A stretch of DNA of 64,000 nucleotides from Stanieria sp. NIES-3757 (GTDB lineage: Bacteria > Cyanobacteriota > Cyanobacteriia > Cyanobacteriales > Xenococcaceae), in contig AP017375.1 of NCBI GenBank assembly GCA_002355455.1, positions 372,001 to 436,000 on the forward strand, read 5' to 3'. Shown piece by piece: positions 1 through 9,580 of this stretch. The notes below the pieces were generated by a model. That model saw nothing but the letters and a program-made list of their open reading frames with translations, was not told the origin of the DNA and searched no databases. A program made the position numbers and the translations under genes. The first letter of the stretch is position 1. Each line of letters opens with the position of its first letter.

Positions 1-599
1 AAAACCAAATATTGATCAGGAAATAAACTTCGATAAAAACCAAACCATAAACTAATTACAGCTAAGATAAAGCTAGTCAGCATTCCCAAACTCAACAGAG
101 AAATACAGGCTTTTCTTGCTTGTTGCGGAAAACCTAAACCCAGATAAAATTCCCCTCTACGAGCGATCGCTTGTACAAATCCACCACTGGTAATTAAACT
201 AGCTAAAGTTGCTAAGGTAAATAAAGCAGCTAGTTGAGGTGGGATCAATTTCCAACTATCACTCGGTTCTAAATTACTTAAAATTAAAAGGGAGATTAAA
301 GGAATCGCATAAACAAAACTACGGGAAAATTGTTCGACAAAAGCAGATATTTCAGCGTAGATATTTTGTTTCCAATTGAAGGGAAGTAGAGTTTTTGGTA
401 TTGGTGGTAGAAGATTATTTTGTTGATAAATATATTCCCCAATCTCTAATACATCAGCAAACCCAAACTCTTCTTTAATAATGCGATCGGTATAGCCCAA
501 AGATTCCACAATTGCCATTGTTTGCCAACGATCTACTAGTCTGGGACTAACTTGTTCTACTTGAGCAATTAGTTCTAAAAGTTTTTGTTCGTTGGACAT
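1..599 (-). CDS. Membrane protein, C-terminus cut by window edge
   Basis: The reading frame opens with ATG at 599 (MSNEQKLLELIAQVEQVS) and stays open to the window edge, giving about 199 residues without a stop. Residues 1 to about 95 are soluble and predicted helical. After that come at least three hydrophobic segments, including one around 'YAIPLISLLIL' and one around 'SLLSLGMLTSFILAVISL'. It lies 61 bp downstream of the PelF-like gene on the same strand, so it is probably in the same polysaccharide transcription unit. I do not recognise the family. A PelG-like or other export role is possible by position only. Confidence 0.7.
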   Translation of the reverse strand, partial: MSNEQKLLELIAQVEQVSPRLVDRWQTMAIVESLGYTDRIIKEEFGFADVLEIGEYIYQQNNLLPPIPKTLLPFNWKQNIYAEISAFVEQFSRSFVYAIPLISLLILSNLEPSDSWKLIPPQLAALFTLATLASLITSGGFVQAIARRGEFYLGLGFPQQARKACISLLSLGMLTSFILAVISLWFGFYRSLFPDQYLV

Positions 600-607
600 G
601 GATTTAA

Positions 608-635
608 GTAATAAATAATAAGTAATAAGTAAGAG
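608..635. repeat. Heptanucleotide tandem repeat, GTAATAA type
   Basis: Four consecutive 7-mers read GTAATAA, ATAATAA, GTAATAA, GTAAGAG. This is the reverse complement of the TTATTAC array at 52924-52979. It fills the gap between the partial membrane gene and the PelF-like gene. Such short tandemly repeated sequences (STRR) are known from cyanobacterial intergenic DNA. Confidence 0.7.
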
Positions 636-660
636 GTTTTAATCTTTAAACCATAAGCAA

Positions 661-2154
661 TTACTTTAATAACTTGTAATAGGTATCTAAGTGTTCTGAA
701 AGAAATGTTTGTTGAGTAAATAATTTTAAGGAGCGTTCCAAAGCCTTTTTGCCGTATCGCGTCCGCTCTTCGGGGGTAAGTAACAAAAGTTTAAGTATTG
801 CTTCTGCCATCTGTTCTGGTTCTCCCGCACGTACCATTAATCCTGTATCCGCGATCGCTTCTCGGACTCCTCCTACATCGGTAGCTACAATTGTTGCGCC
901 ACAAAGCATTGCTTCGATGATCGCAAAGGGAAAGCCTTCGGAAATACTGGACATGGCTACGACATCGGCTTCACTGTATGCGCGCCAGGGTTCGCTAGTA
1001 AAACCAGCAAAATTAATAGTTGATTCTAAGTTATTTTTATCTACTACTGCTTGACATTGAGCGAAATAGTTTTCGTCGGAGGCTTTTCCGTAAAAACGAA
1101 ATTCGACATCAGGAATTTTATCTCTAACAATTACAGCAGCTTTAATTAAATCTAGTTGACCTTTGAGGGGAAAGATCAAACCCATATTCATTACTTGAGG
1201 GCGTTCTTTCTTAACAGGAGGAGTAGGATGAAATTTTTCTGGATCTGCACCGTTATAAATTACTTTGATTTTCTCTGGTGGTACTCCCCACCAACGTTCC
1301 CAACGGGCATTATATTCACAAACAGGAGCAATTAAATCGGCAAAATGAAAGTTAACTTTAACTACTGCCCCCATTAAGCAATACAAAAACTTGCGGACGA
1401 ATAAGGAAGGAATACTTTGATTGAGGTTTAAATATTGCTCTCGAATATTAATCCCATGTTCTGTTAGTAAATAGGGCGTTCCGCGCTGTAATTTAGCAAT
1501 CACACAAGGTAAACCACAAAAAGCTGCTGCTGAAGAGTGAGTGATATCTGTTTCTGGTACGGGTACGTGAATGGCAATTAAAAATCTATAAAGCAAGCGC
1601 ATTGCTTCAGTTAATTCAGCCAGAGTAACTTCGACAAGAGAATCTTCTTGCTGACAATAATCCCAAACTAAATACTTAAAAGTTGACCATACCCAAGGCG
1701 AATTCATGGTTTTGTGATAGTCGTAACGCAGAAAATATTCATGAATTGCCAACAGCAGTTTACCCAGTGATTCTGCTTCGACTTCGCTCAGTAATACCAT
1801 CCGCAAAAAGGATTCAAATAGGGGAATAAATTTAGTTTTAATTAAACTAGCGGTTACTTCTTTTTTACATTTAAGAGCCAAAGAAAAAGGCGATCTCGCC
1901 GAAGGCGAGGCACTGCGTGATCGCCAACTCCATTCCACTGGATCATCTGTTCCCCACAAAGGTATTTTGAGAACTTCTAAAATGTTGGGTGATAATTCAT
2001 AATTTATTTTTTGGTAAGGATTAGCCACAATAGCTAAAAGTTTAAAATCTATTTCTGGTAACTGTTGAGTTAACACATGACACCAGGTACTGACACCACC
2101 TTTAGCAAAAGGATAAGTTCCTTCTGTCGTCAGCAGTACACAAGGTCTAGTCAA
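661..2154 (-). CDS. PelF-like GT4 glycosyltransferase
   Basis: A cytosolic glycosyltransferase of the PelF type (DUF3492 N-terminal half plus GT4 C-terminal half); in the Pel system PelF polymerises exopolysaccharide from UDP-sugars. The N-terminal signature 'EGTYPFAKGGVSTW' is at residues 11-24. The donor-site block 'EGFPFAIIEAMLCGATIVA' carries the paired glutamates typical of GT4. The length, 497 aa, fits the family. The start is TTG, supported by a perfect GGAGGT nine bases upstream. It begins two bases after the stop of the receiver/HlyD gene, so the two are co-transcribed. Residues about 77-90 (rich in Arg and Ser) come from a 35-nt palindromic repeat inserted in frame. The polymer made is unknown. 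Confidence 0.88.
   Translation of the reverse strand: MTRPCVLLTTEGTYPFAKGGVSTWCHVLTQQLPEIDFKLLAIVANPYQKINYELSPNILEVLKIPLWGTDDPVEWSWRSRSASPSARSPFSLALKCKKEVTASLIKTKFIPLFESFLRMVLLSEVEAESLGKLLLAIHEYFLRYDYHKTMNSPWVWSTFKYLVWDYCQQEDSLVEVTLAELTEAMRLLYRFLIAIHVPVPETDITHSSAAAFCGLPCVIAKLQRGTPYLLTEHGINIREQYLNLNQSIPSLFVRKFLYCLMGAVVKVNFHFADLIAPVCEYNARWERWWGVPPEKIKVIYNGADPEKFHPTPPVKKERPQVMNMGLIFPLKGQLDLIKAAVIVRDKIPDVEFRFYGKASDENYFAQCQAVVDKNNLESTINFAGFTSEPWRAYSEADVVAMSSISEGFPFAIIEAMLCGATIVATDVGGVREAIADTGLMVRAGEPEQMAEAILKLLLLTPEERTRYGKKALERSLKLFTQQTFLSEHLDTYYKLLK
1890..1924. repeat. 35-nt palindromic dispersed repeat, copy A (inside PelF-like gene)
   Basis: A 35-nt unit starts GCGATCTCGCC, contains the stem CTCGCC/GGCGAG around GAA, and ends TGATCGC. 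It matches copy B at 42695-42729 in length, ends and structure; the stem differs by a paired change (CTCGGC/GCCGAG). Here it lies in coding sequence and keeps the frame. It fits the class of very small mobile repeats described in cyanobacteria. Confidence 0.75.
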
Positions 2155-2156
2155 CT

Positions 2157-4013
2157 TTACTTACCTCCAATACTTGTCTGCGGTAAAAATTGTACTTGAG
2201 CTAATTGACCAATAATTAAAGAGTTAGTCAGGTTAGCAAATTCTACTTCAACCAAATAGTCCAATTTTTCTGTGGGGATAGGATTAACAGTCGCAATCTT
2301 ACCCTCAAATTTTTGGGCTGTCACTCCCGAACCTATTTGAATTAATGCTTGCTGATTTGGACTCAACACATTAATTAAGCGAGAGTTAACTGCTACTTCA
2401 ATTTTGAGTTGTTCTAATCGAGCTAACCCAATCACAGCATTGCCACCGTAAATTTGATCGCCAATGGTAACTGGTATTTCTGTTACGACTCCTGCTTCAG
2501 TTGCAGTAATGACTTGATTGACTTGAGGAATTTGATATTGATTCAGTTGGGCAGCTTGCTGTTGTAGAAGTTTTAGTTTTTCCGTTGCCTGTTGATATTC
2601 AAGTTGAGTCTTTTGCTTCTGTTTTTCTAATTGCGCGATCGCATCCTGTTGTTCTTGGATGGCTAATTTTTCTTGTAGCTGAGATAGTTCTTTTTGGCTT
2701 TGTTCTAATTTTGCATTGGCATTAGCTGCTGCGATCGCTGTTTCATAATCTACCTTAGCTATTTCTAATTCTACCTGGGCTTGTTCCAACTGTTCTTGAG
2801 AAATTGCTCCCTGTTGGTTAAGGCTATCTAAACGATTAAAACGTGCTTTGGCTCGTTCATAAACAGCTTTTGTTCTAGGTACTGAATCTTGTCGCTGACG
2901 CAGAGGCAGTTTTTCTGCCTGACTTTGAGCCAATGATACCTGTAAATTTGCCTCCGCAATCTTTGTTCGTAAAGGGGCTAAATCATACTTAAGACGATTA
3001 ATCTTTTGTTCTAAATCAAAAATTTGTTGTTGAGCAATCTGTTGTTGCTGAAGTACTGCTTGTTGTTGCTGTTTAGTTGATTGCTGTTCTTGAATAATTT
3101 GTTTTTGCTCATTTTCTGCTGCTAAATTCTTGAGCGTTAGGAGGGGTTGACCAACATCTACCCTATCACCAACCTGTACAGAAATATTATCCACAACACC
3201 AGGATTAATTGCTGCTATTTTAAAAGTTTTAGTGGGTTTTATTTTACCTGTAAACTGAGTCTGGACAATGGTAGCAGATTGCTCGACATAACTAAGGACA
3301 GGTAAAGGTTTTCTGAGCCACTGACGTATAGCATACATACCAGTAGTAAGACTCAAGACAAATATCAACCAGATTAATGTTTGCCTGATGATATCGGGGT
3401 TTTGCTGCTGCGTTATCTCCCAAGCTTGAGACTGAACACCTACAGAATTATTAGAACTAAGCACAATCTCTTCGTTAGTCGATGAAGTCGAAGTCAGTTT
3501 GGCTTTTTCAAGAAGAACTACCTCTGACTGACAATTTAAATTGTTTTGCTTTTGATATGGAGATTTGGTTTGAACTTGCTCAATCTCAGTTAATTTTCTG
3601 ACGGCAGGTAATATTTTTTCAAATAATCCAGCCCCTAGATGGGTGAAGCCTTTGTTTACGAATCTAATCGCTTGTTCTATCTCTTCGTCAGATGCTCCTT
3701 TGAGTAAATATCCCGTTGCGCCAGCAGACATAGATTCTGTTACATATTTTTCGTCATCATGACTACTAATTACTAAAATTTTAGTTTGAGGACATTGTTG
3801 ACAAATCAGTTTTGTAGTGACCAAACCGTTTAATTGTGGCATTTCCATATCGAGTAAAACGATATCGGGATGTAGCTTTTGCGCATACGCGATCGCATTT
3901 AAGCCATGGTCAGCAATACCAACTACTTTAAAGTCTGAAATTGAATTGACTAAGCATTCAAGTCTGGCACGTATACATTTTTGATCATCTACAATTAAAA
4001 TCCTAATCATCAC
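2157..4013 (-). CDS. Response-regulator receiver fused to HlyD-type periplasmic adaptor
   Basis: An unusual two-part protein. Residues 1-125 are a CheY-like receiver with the acidic pair at 9-10, phospho-acceptor D55 ('DIVLLDMEMP') and K105. Residues 130-205 are a polar linker. One transmembrane segment follows at about 210-229 ('RQTLIWLIFVLSLTTGMYAI'). The rest is a membrane-fusion adaptor: a lipoyl-like half ('NISVQVGDRVDVGQPLLTLK'), a long Gln-rich coiled coil at about 300-500, and the returning lipoyl/beta-barrel part. No DNA-binding output domain is present. HlyD adaptors bridge inner-membrane exporters to the outer membrane; with PelF next door, polysaccharide or protein export is likely. 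The start is GTG at 4013 or ATG at 4010. Confidence 0.88.
   Translation of the reverse strand: MMIRILIVDDQKCIRARLECLVNSISDFKVVGIADHGLNAIAYAQKLHPDIVLLDMEMPQLNGLVTTKLICQQCPQTKILVISSHDDEKYVTESMSAGATGYLLKGASDEEIEQAIRFVNKGFTHLGAGLFEKILPAVRKLTEIEQVQTKSPYQKQNNLNCQSEVVLLEKAKLTSTSSTNEEIVLSSNNSVGVQSQAWEITQQQNPDIIRQTLIWLIFVLSLTTGMYAIRQWLRKPLPVLSYVEQSATIVQTQFTGKIKPTKTFKIAAINPGVVDNISVQVGDRVDVGQPLLTLKNLAAENEQKQIIQEQQSTKQQQQAVLQQQQIAQQQIFDLEQKINRLKYDLAPLRTKIAEANLQVSLAQSQAEKLPLRQRQDSVPRTKAVYERAKARFNRLDSLNQQGAISQEQLEQAQVELEIAKVDYETAIAAANANAKLEQSQKELSQLQEKLAIQEQQDAIAQLEKQKQKTQLEYQQATEKLKLLQQQAAQLNQYQIPQVNQVITATEAGVVTEIPVTIGDQIYGGNAVIGLARLEQLKIEVAVNSRLINVLSPNQQALIQIGSGVTAQKFEGKIATVNPIPTEKLDYLVEVEFANLTNSLIIGQLAQVQFLPQTSIGGK
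2163..2168 (-). promoter_or_regulatory. Strong Shine-Dalgarno deciding a TTG start
   Basis: GGAGGT on the minus strand overlaps the last codons of the receiver/HlyD gene and ends nine bases before the TTG at 2154. It supports TTG as the start of the PelF-like protein and indicates translation coupled to the upstream gene. Confidence 0.7.
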
Positions 4014-4548
4014 TAATATATCAATTCATTAAAAATATATATTAAGTTTTTATTTGCTAAAATAAGCTTTATTTGATTTGAAGTATTTATTATTTTTAGA
4101 TAAACTGTTAAAGTTTGACGCAAAAATCAATTTTCAATTATTATTAAAAACAATCAAATAAATAATTTGTCCTGTGATTTTTACCTAAAAATTTTTACTT
4201 AAACCAATACTAATTTGCCTTAAAAAAAGAATTTTTGTATCAAGAATCCATAAAACTTAGATAAAGATTTGGATAAATTTTGCAACGATATACCGTAATT
4301 CTTTTGATCGCGGTCTGAAATTAGGAATTAAATAAGATTCATAAAAAACTAATGTATTTAGCCTCAAGAGCGATCGCATTAACTCAAATCTTGTCGATTG
4401 CAACAGGGATGTTATCCTATAAAGTTGAGGAAGTCAAAGCAGGTTCGTCCGTTTAACGGCGGAGTACCTTCGACCTAGGAATTTTCCTAGAATCTGACTG
4501 AAAATTTACAATACATAATAGTAGTGAAATCGTTATAGATTACTCATA
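4014..4548. other. Intergenic region, AT-rich, with leader element
   Basis: No credible gene on either strand. The left part (4014-4360) is AT-rich with short A and T runs and probably holds the promoter of the minus-strand receiver/HlyD gene. A HIP1 site (gcgatcgc) lies at about 4371-4378. The right part holds the shared leader element and an inverted repeat, described separately. Confidence 0.6.
4430..4490 (+). promoter_or_regulatory. Candidate 5' leader element, copy 1 (upstream of DUF3134 gene)
   Basis: GAAGTCAAAGCAGGTTC (4430-4446) recurs exactly at 9581-9597 upstream of another small conserved gene, at a similar distance (103 versus 115 bases) from the start codon. A -10-like TATAAA (4418-4423) lies just before it, so the motif could be the 5' end of the transcript. 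It is followed by the short stem CCG/CGG and the inverted repeat CTAGGAA/TTCCTAG (4475-4490). A dispersed repeat is the alternative. Confidence 0.4.
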
Positions 4549-4776
4549 ATGAAAAATCCAGCATTAAATCAAGAACCTCGTTACGAGCCAGCTATTGTTA
4601 TTCCTCTGAAACAAGAAGCCTCGTTAATTGATTGGTTAAAAGCAAATAATCGGCTTATTGCTCGTGAAGCAGTAGAAAAAGATAACTACACAGGTGATGA
4701 TCCTGAAATCGATGAACTCATGGGCGCAGAAGAAGATTTTGATGAAGATGATGATTTTGAAGATTTAGAAGACTAA
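4549..4776 (+). CDS. DUF3134 family protein
   Basis: A 75-aa protein with the conserved block 'EPRYEPAIVIPLKQEASLIDWL' region, which I recognise as the cyanobacterial DUF3134 family of unknown function. The C-terminal 20 residues are almost all acidic (EEDFDEDDDFEDLED). There is no membrane segment or signal peptide. It stands alone, 64 bases before mraY, behind the leader element shared with the DUF1825 gene. Confidence 0.75.
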   Translation: MKNPALNQEPRYEPAIVIPLKQEASLIDWLKANNRLIAREAVEKDNYTGDDPEIDELMGAEEDFDEDDDFEDLED

Positions 4777-4840
4777 ATCGAGTTGCAATCTATTTGAGAG
4801 CAGATTAGAATAGTCAGGCATTTACGGGGATAAGCAAATT

Positions 4841-5938
4841 GTGAATGCCAAACTATTCTCTCTAAAAAATCTCAAAAATCCTTCTGGAATCAGTTTGCTT
4901 TTATTACTTACTTCGGTCTTAAGCGTTTTGGCAATAGCTTTTGATTGGGCTACTAATAAATTTACTTTATTAACCAATCAACTTAGTCTACCTCTTCTGA
5001 CTTGTGCCTTGCTCACAAGTATTTTGGGCTATTTCACAGTGCCACTCTTACGAAGGTTAAAAACAGGGCAAATAATTCAAGAAGATGGGCCTCAAACCCA
5101 TCTCAACAAAGCTGGTACTCCGACAATGGGGGGTATTTTTTTTATCCCTGTGGCAGTAGGAGTATCCTTAATTTGGGCAAATTTTACACCTGAAGTAATT
5201 GCGGTTGCTTTATTAACTCTGGCTTACGGTGCAATCGGTTGGTTTGATGACTGGCAAGTCTTACTACAGCAATCTAATAAAGGAATTTCTCCACGTATGA
5301 AATTAACTTTACAAATTGCTGTAGCAGTGTTGTTTTGTATGTGGCTCATTTGGTATGAACCAGCTAGTATTACCACAGTAGCTTTACCTGGAGGAATCAA
5401 TCTTTCTTTAGGGTTACTTTTTCTGCCTTTAGCTGGTTTTGTTTTAGCAGCAGAAAGTAATGCGACTAATCTAACTGATGGTGTAGATGGTTTAGCAGCC
5501 GGGACAGGTGCGATCGCATCTTTGGGATTGGGTATTTTAATTGCTGCCCAACATCCCGATTTGATGCTCTTCTGTGCTTGTTTGGCTGGTGGTTGTTTAG
5601 GTTTTGTAGTTTACAACCGTAATCCTGCTACTGTTTTTATGGGTGATACTGGTTCATTAGCCTTAGGAGGGGCACTTGCTGGTGTCGGAATTTTAAGTAA
5701 TAATCTTTGGGGTTTATTTGTTGTTAGTGGTATTTTCTTTGTGGAATCTCTTTCCGTAATTGCTCAAGTTAGTTATTACAAAGCGACAAAAGGAAGAGAC
5801 GGAAAAGGTAAGCGTTTATTAAAAATGGCTCCAATTCATCATCATTTTGAACTTAGCGGTTGGACAGAAACACAAGTTGTAGGCGCATTTTATTTGATTA
5901 ATACTTTATTGGTTTTGCTAGCATATTTTATTAGTTAA
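4841..5938 (+). CDS. mraY: Phospho-N-acetylmuramoyl-pentapeptide transferase MraY
   Basis: This integral membrane enzyme moves phospho-MurNAc-pentapeptide from UDP to undecaprenyl phosphate, making lipid I, the first membrane step of peptidoglycan synthesis. Seen in the 365-aa sequence: 'DGPQTHLNKAGTPTMGG' near residue 85, the catalytic 'NATNLTDGVDGLAAG' region, 'FMGDTGSLALGG', and the signature 'PIHHHFELSGW' near the C-terminus, with about ten hydrophobic segments. The start is GTG. It stands apart from other mur genes, which is common in cyanobacteria. Confidence 0.97.
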   Translation: MNAKLFSLKNLKNPSGISLLLLLTSVLSVLAIAFDWATNKFTLLTNQLSLPLLTCALLTSILGYFTVPLLRRLKTGQIIQEDGPQTHLNKAGTPTMGGIFFIPVAVGVSLIWANFTPEVIAVALLTLAYGAIGWFDDWQVLLQQSNKGISPRMKLTLQIAVAVLFCMWLIWYEPASITTVALPGGINLSLGLLFLPLAGFVLAAESNATNLTDGVDGLAAGTGAIASLGLGILIAAQHPDLMLFCACLAGGCLGFVVYNRNPATVFMGDTGSLALGGALAGVGILSNNLWGLFVVSGIFFVESLSVIAQVSYYKATKGRDGKGKRLLKMAPIHHHFELSGWTETQVVGAFYLINTLLVLLAYFIS

Positions 5939-6061
5939 AATCAAAATAATCTTGATAATTAATGGCAGGTAGCGAACATCTGTTTTTTGTTAATAGTTGA
6001 TAGTTGATTTTGCTCAATTTTGAACTATGAACTATAAACTCTAGACTTTATCATTGATTGT

Positions 6062-6577
6062 ATGTTTAATCTTCAAAAACTAACGCTCAAAAACCGTCTT
6101 TTAAACGATCCTTACTACCGTTTACAATCACTTCAAGAAGTTCAAATTGCTGCCGAATTAGGGATCAAAATTGATGTTAATCAAGCAGGAATTGATGATT
6201 GGTTAAGATTACCAGGTATTTCGATTACCCAAGCGCGATCGCTTGTAGAATTGATAGGAATGGGAGTTCAATTATTTTGTCTAGAAGATGTAGCAGCAGC
6301 GATTAGTCTTCCCGTACAAAGGTTATTACCCTTAGAACCAATTTTGCATTTTGAATATTACGATCCCATTAGTCCCCTAAGTCCTCAACGAGTGAATCCT
6401 AATGAAGCTTCAGTAGAAGAAATAAATCAAATCCCAATTTTAACTAAAGATTTAGCGCTAAAAATTGCTGAAAATCGCCAAATAAATGGTAGATATCGCA
6501 ATCTAGCTGATTTTCAACGACGACTTCAACTGAATAGCCAAGTAACTTCTCAATTGATGTACTATCTAAGATTCTGA
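6062..6577 (+). CDS. ComEA-like helix-hairpin-helix protein
   Basis: A 171-aa protein with two helix-hairpin-helix regions. The first is at about 37-85 ('IDVNQAGIDDWLRLPGISIT') and the second at about 110-170 ('VNPNEASVEEINQIPILT'), each starting with the 'VN.A' signature of the ComEA HhH fold. These domains bind DNA without sequence specificity; ComEA takes part in DNA uptake. Unlike classical ComEA there is no N-terminal membrane anchor, so a cytosolic DNA-binding role is equally possible. The gap upstream contains repeated heptamers (GAACTAT, TAGTTGA). Confidence 0.75.
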   Translation: MFNLQKLTLKNRLLNDPYYRLQSLQEVQIAAELGIKIDVNQAGIDDWLRLPGISITQARSLVELIGMGVQLFCLEDVAAAISLPVQRLLPLEPILHFEYYDPISPLSPQRVNPNEASVEEINQIPILTKDLALKIAENRQINGRYRNLADFQRRLQLNSQVTSQLMYYLRF

Positions 6578-6680
6578 GCTTTTTTTAATTTCAAAACACA
6601 AGATTATTCAATCAATGTTAGTTTCAATCTCGCTTTGGGAATGATATTAAAGTAATGCTTGTAAAAAGTCGCTCAACTGA

Positions 6681-8867
6681 ATGTCTAATCAGGAACTAGA
6701 AGAAATTTTTCTTTCAAAGAAGGTTCAGCTAGATGCGGTACAAGCTTTATGGCAAGAAAATCTCCAACTCAAACAAGAACTTACCCAAATAAAAGAAAAA
6801 GAAGAACGCTTCCGTCAAATAGCAGAAAATGTGAGGGAAGTGTTTTTTGTTATTTCGGCTCAAACCGATGAAATACTTTATATCAGTCCTACTTACGAAA
6901 AAGTTTGGGGACGTAGTTGTGAAAGTTTATATGAAAATCCTCAATCCTGGTTATCAGCTATTCATCCAGAAGATTCTATTAAAGCTTGGGCAACCATAGA
7001 AACTCAATTTAGAACAGGAGATGAATTTGAGGAAGAATATCGCATTATTAGACCAGATAGTTCTATTCGTTGGGTTTGGGTTCGTGCTTTTCCGATTCGC
7101 GATCAAAACGATAAAGTTAATCGCTTTGTAGGTATTGCTGAGGATATTACTGAGCGCAAAGAAGCAGAAGAAGCTCTCAAAAAAAGCGAGGAACAATTCC
7201 GCCTGACTTTTGAAATGGCTCCAATTGGGATGGCAATTTCTAGTCTTGAGGGCAAATTTAAAAGAGTCAATCAAGCTCTTTGTGATGCTCTTGGTTATAC
7301 TAGTGCAGAAATGCTACAACTTTCTTTTGCTGATATTACTCATCCTGAAGATTTAGAACTTCACTCAACTTGGGAAAAAAAATTAATTGAAGGTAAAGAG
7401 TTTGATTTTCAAATTGAGAAACGCCACATCGCCAAAGATTCTCATATCGTAGATAGCTTATTAAAAGTAGCAATAGTCTATGACAGCAACGGCAAACCGC
7501 TACATTTTAATAACCAAATCGTCGATATTACAGAAAGAAAACAGATGGAGCAACAATTACTCTACGATGCTTTGCATGATTCTTTAACCAAGTTGCCTAA
7601 TCGTGCTTTGTTCATGAATCGTTTAGAACAAGAGTTAAAAAGAACTAAAAATAACGATAATTATTTATTTGCTGTTTTATTTCTCGATCTTGACCGCTTT
7701 AAAGTCGTTAATGATAGTGTCGGACATTTAATTGGCGATCAATTGCTGATCAAAATCGCTCGTCGATTAGAAGAATGCGTGCGTCCTACTGATACTGTAG
7801 CTCGTCTTGGCGGAGATGAGTTTACAATTTTGTTAGAAAATATTGGCAATATTGAAGAAGCCACTTCAGTTGCAGAAAAAATCTCTCAAACTTTAACTTT
7901 ACCTTTTAATTTACACGGCTACGAAATTTTTACTACGGCTAGTATTGGTATTGCTCTTTCTTGTGATGGTTATCAAAAACCAGAAGAGCTGCTGCGAGAT
8001 GCAGACTTAACTATGTATAGTGCTAAAGAACAAGGCAAAGCTAGATATGAAGTATTTAATCAATCCATGCGCGATCGCGCGCTCAAACGTTTAGAATTAG
8101 AAAGCGATCTCCGTAGAGGAATAGAACGTTGCGAACTACAGTTATATTATCAACCAATTATTTCTTTAAGTACGGGTAATTTATCAGGCTTTGAAGCTTT
8201 AGCACGCTGGCAACATCCTACTCGTGGCTTAATTTCACCTTCAGAATTCATTCCTATTGCTGAAGAAACTGGATTAATAGTTTCTTTGGGATATTGGCTT
8301 TTAAACCAAGCTTGTCAACAATTACGAGATTGGCAAATTAAGTATCCTCAACATTCTTGTTTAAAAGTTAGCGTTAATCTGTCGGGTAAACAATTAAAAG
8401 AAGCTGAATTAATTGAGCAAATTGATGCAATCTTACAAGAAACAGGCTTGGCTGGGGAGTTTCTTAAACTTGAAATTACTGAGAGTATTTTAATGGAAAA
8501 TATGGAAAATTCTGTCAAGATTCTTTTAGCACTTAAACAAAGAAAAATTCAATTAAGTCTTGATGATTTTGGCACGGGTTATTCCTCATTAAGTTACTTG
8601 CATCGTTTTCCAGTAGATACTTTAAAAGTAGATCGTTCTTTTGTTCATCAAATGCAATTTAATCGAGATAATTCTGCGATTGTAAAATCGATTATTACTT
8701 TAGCTCATGTTTTGAATATGGATGTAATTGCTGAAGGTATAGAAAATAGCTTTCAATTAGAAAGACTCAAAGAATTAAAATGTGAATATGGGCAAGGTTA
8801 CTTTTTTTCTCACCCTTTAACTATAAAAGAAGCCGCCCAACTGATTGAGCTTTTTCCTCAATGGTAA
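6681..8867 (+). CDS. PAS-PAS-GGDEF-EAL cyclic di-GMP enzyme
   Basis: A 728-aa cytosolic signalling protein. An N-terminal coiled coil (about 10-45) is followed by two PAS/PAC sensor modules (about 45-160 and 165-285), then a diguanylate cyclase and a phosphodiesterase domain. The cyclase motif GGDEF is intact, with an inhibitory-site RPTD five residues before it. The EAL domain keeps EALAR, 'LEITESILM', '[10 protein letters not shown]', the lysine in 'LKVDRSFV' and 'AEGIE', so it looks catalytically complete. Either activity, or a switch between them, is possible; PAS ligands cannot be read from the sequence. Confidence 0.95.
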   Translation: MSNQELEEIFLSKKVQLDAVQALWQENLQLKQELTQIKEKEERFRQIAENVREVFFVISAQTDEILYISPTYEKVWGRSCESLYENPQSWLSAIHPEDSIKAWATIETQFRTGDEFEEEYRIIRPDSSIRWVWVRAFPIRDQNDKVNRFVGIAEDITERKEAEEALKKSEEQFRLTFEMAPIGMAISSLEGKFKRVNQALCDALGYTSAEMLQLSFADITHPEDLELHSTWEKKLIEGKEFDFQIEKRHIAKDSHIVDSLLKVAIVYDSNGKPLHFNNQIVDITERKQMEQQLLYDALHDSLTKLPNRALFMNRLEQELKRTKNNDNYLFAVLFLDLDRFKVVNDSVGHLIGDQLLIKIARRLEECVRPTDTVARLGGDEFTILLENIGNIEEATSVAEKISQTLTLPFNLHGYEIFTTASIGIALSCDGYQKPEELLRDADLTMYSAKEQGKARYEVFNQSMRDRALKRLELESDLRRGIERCELQLYYQPIISLSTGNLSGFEALARWQHPTRGLISPSEFIPIAEETGLIVSLGYWLLNQACQQLRDWQIKYPQHSCLKVSVNLSGKQLKEAELIEQIDAILQETGLAGEFLKLEITESILMENMENSVKILLALKQRKIQLSLDDFGTGYSSLSYLHRFPVDTLKVDRSFVHQMQFNRDNSAIVKSIITLAHVLNMDVIAEGIENSFQLERLKELKCEYGQGYFFSHPLTIKEAAQLIELFPQW

Positions 8868-8888
8868 AATTCTTGCAATTAATTATAA

Positions 8889-9548
8889 TTAATAGCTCAA
8901 TTCTGCTCCTCTTTCACAAGCGAAACCTTGCTTTTGCCAAAACGATAAATCTACTTCACTTAATCGATAAACTCGATCGCAAGTAGGATGAAATATTTGG
9001 CTTAAATAAGACCAACCTAAACTACGAGTTACATCGATTATTGTTTTAATAGCAAATTCTTGATTGCCAGGAATACCTTTTTCGGGAACAATATCTAAAT
9101 CTATCCAAATCCCATCAGCACCCAACAAAATATTTGCTAACCATTTTGCTCTAGGTAAATGAGTCTTAGAAGTAATTAATTTAATTTTATGTACTTGCCA
9201 ATTAGTTAAAATCGGCAAACTAAAGAAAAAATTACCAAAAGTTGATTCGGCACATTTTTCAAGAAAAACTCTCTCTAAATCAACTTGTTCTTTTTGAAAA
9301 ATTTTGAGAATACAAGGATCGTCAGAACCTTGAGAAATTAAAATTGGTATTTTAGGGTATTGTTTGGCGAGTTTAGCTGCATAAATCTCACGATTAATAC
9401 TTCCTCCTAATACCAAAAACGCATCAACCGGCATCACAGCATTGCGAGATAATTTAACCGTAAAATTAAATAATAAATTCACACTTAATATCCCTAAAAT
9501 TAACAAAATTACTAGTTTAAGCGATCGCCAATGAATTTTTATCATCAA
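8889..9548 (-). CDS. YdcF-like (DUF218) membrane-anchored protein
   Basis: A 219-aa protein with an N-terminal transmembrane anchor (about 10-32) and a DUF218/YdcF-type domain: 'AFLVLGGSINREIYAAKLAKQ', 'ILISQGSDDP' and 'ITSKTHLPRAKWLA'. Members such as SanA and ElyC are linked to envelope integrity or bind nucleotide-like ligands, but the reaction is not established. It converges with the GGDEF-EAL gene, with only 21 bases between the stops. Confidence 0.8.
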   Translation of the reverse strand: MMIKIHWRSLKLVILLILGILSVNLLFNFTVKLSRNAVMPVDAFLVLGGSINREIYAAKLAKQYPKIPILISQGSDDPCILKIFQKEQVDLERVFLEKCAESTFGNFFFSLPILTNWQVHKIKLITSKTHLPRAKWLANILLGADGIWIDLDIVPEKGIPGNQEFAIKTIIDVTRSLGWSYLSQIFHPTCDRVYRLSEVDLSFWQKQGFACERGAELSY

Positions 9549-9580
9549 TCTAACTACAAATATTTAATCAATATTTTGAC

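Noticed and set aside
749-1054. Plus-strand 101-codon frame inside the PelF-like gene
   Set aside because: Antisense to a well-supported coding region, with no recognisable domain; a shadow frame.
4430-4490. Glutamine riboswitch (glnA type) upstream of the DUF3134 gene
   Set aside because: Only GTTC and GGCGGA-like pieces are present; the conserved GGAAGTAGG and CCGAAGGAACG core of the class is missing.
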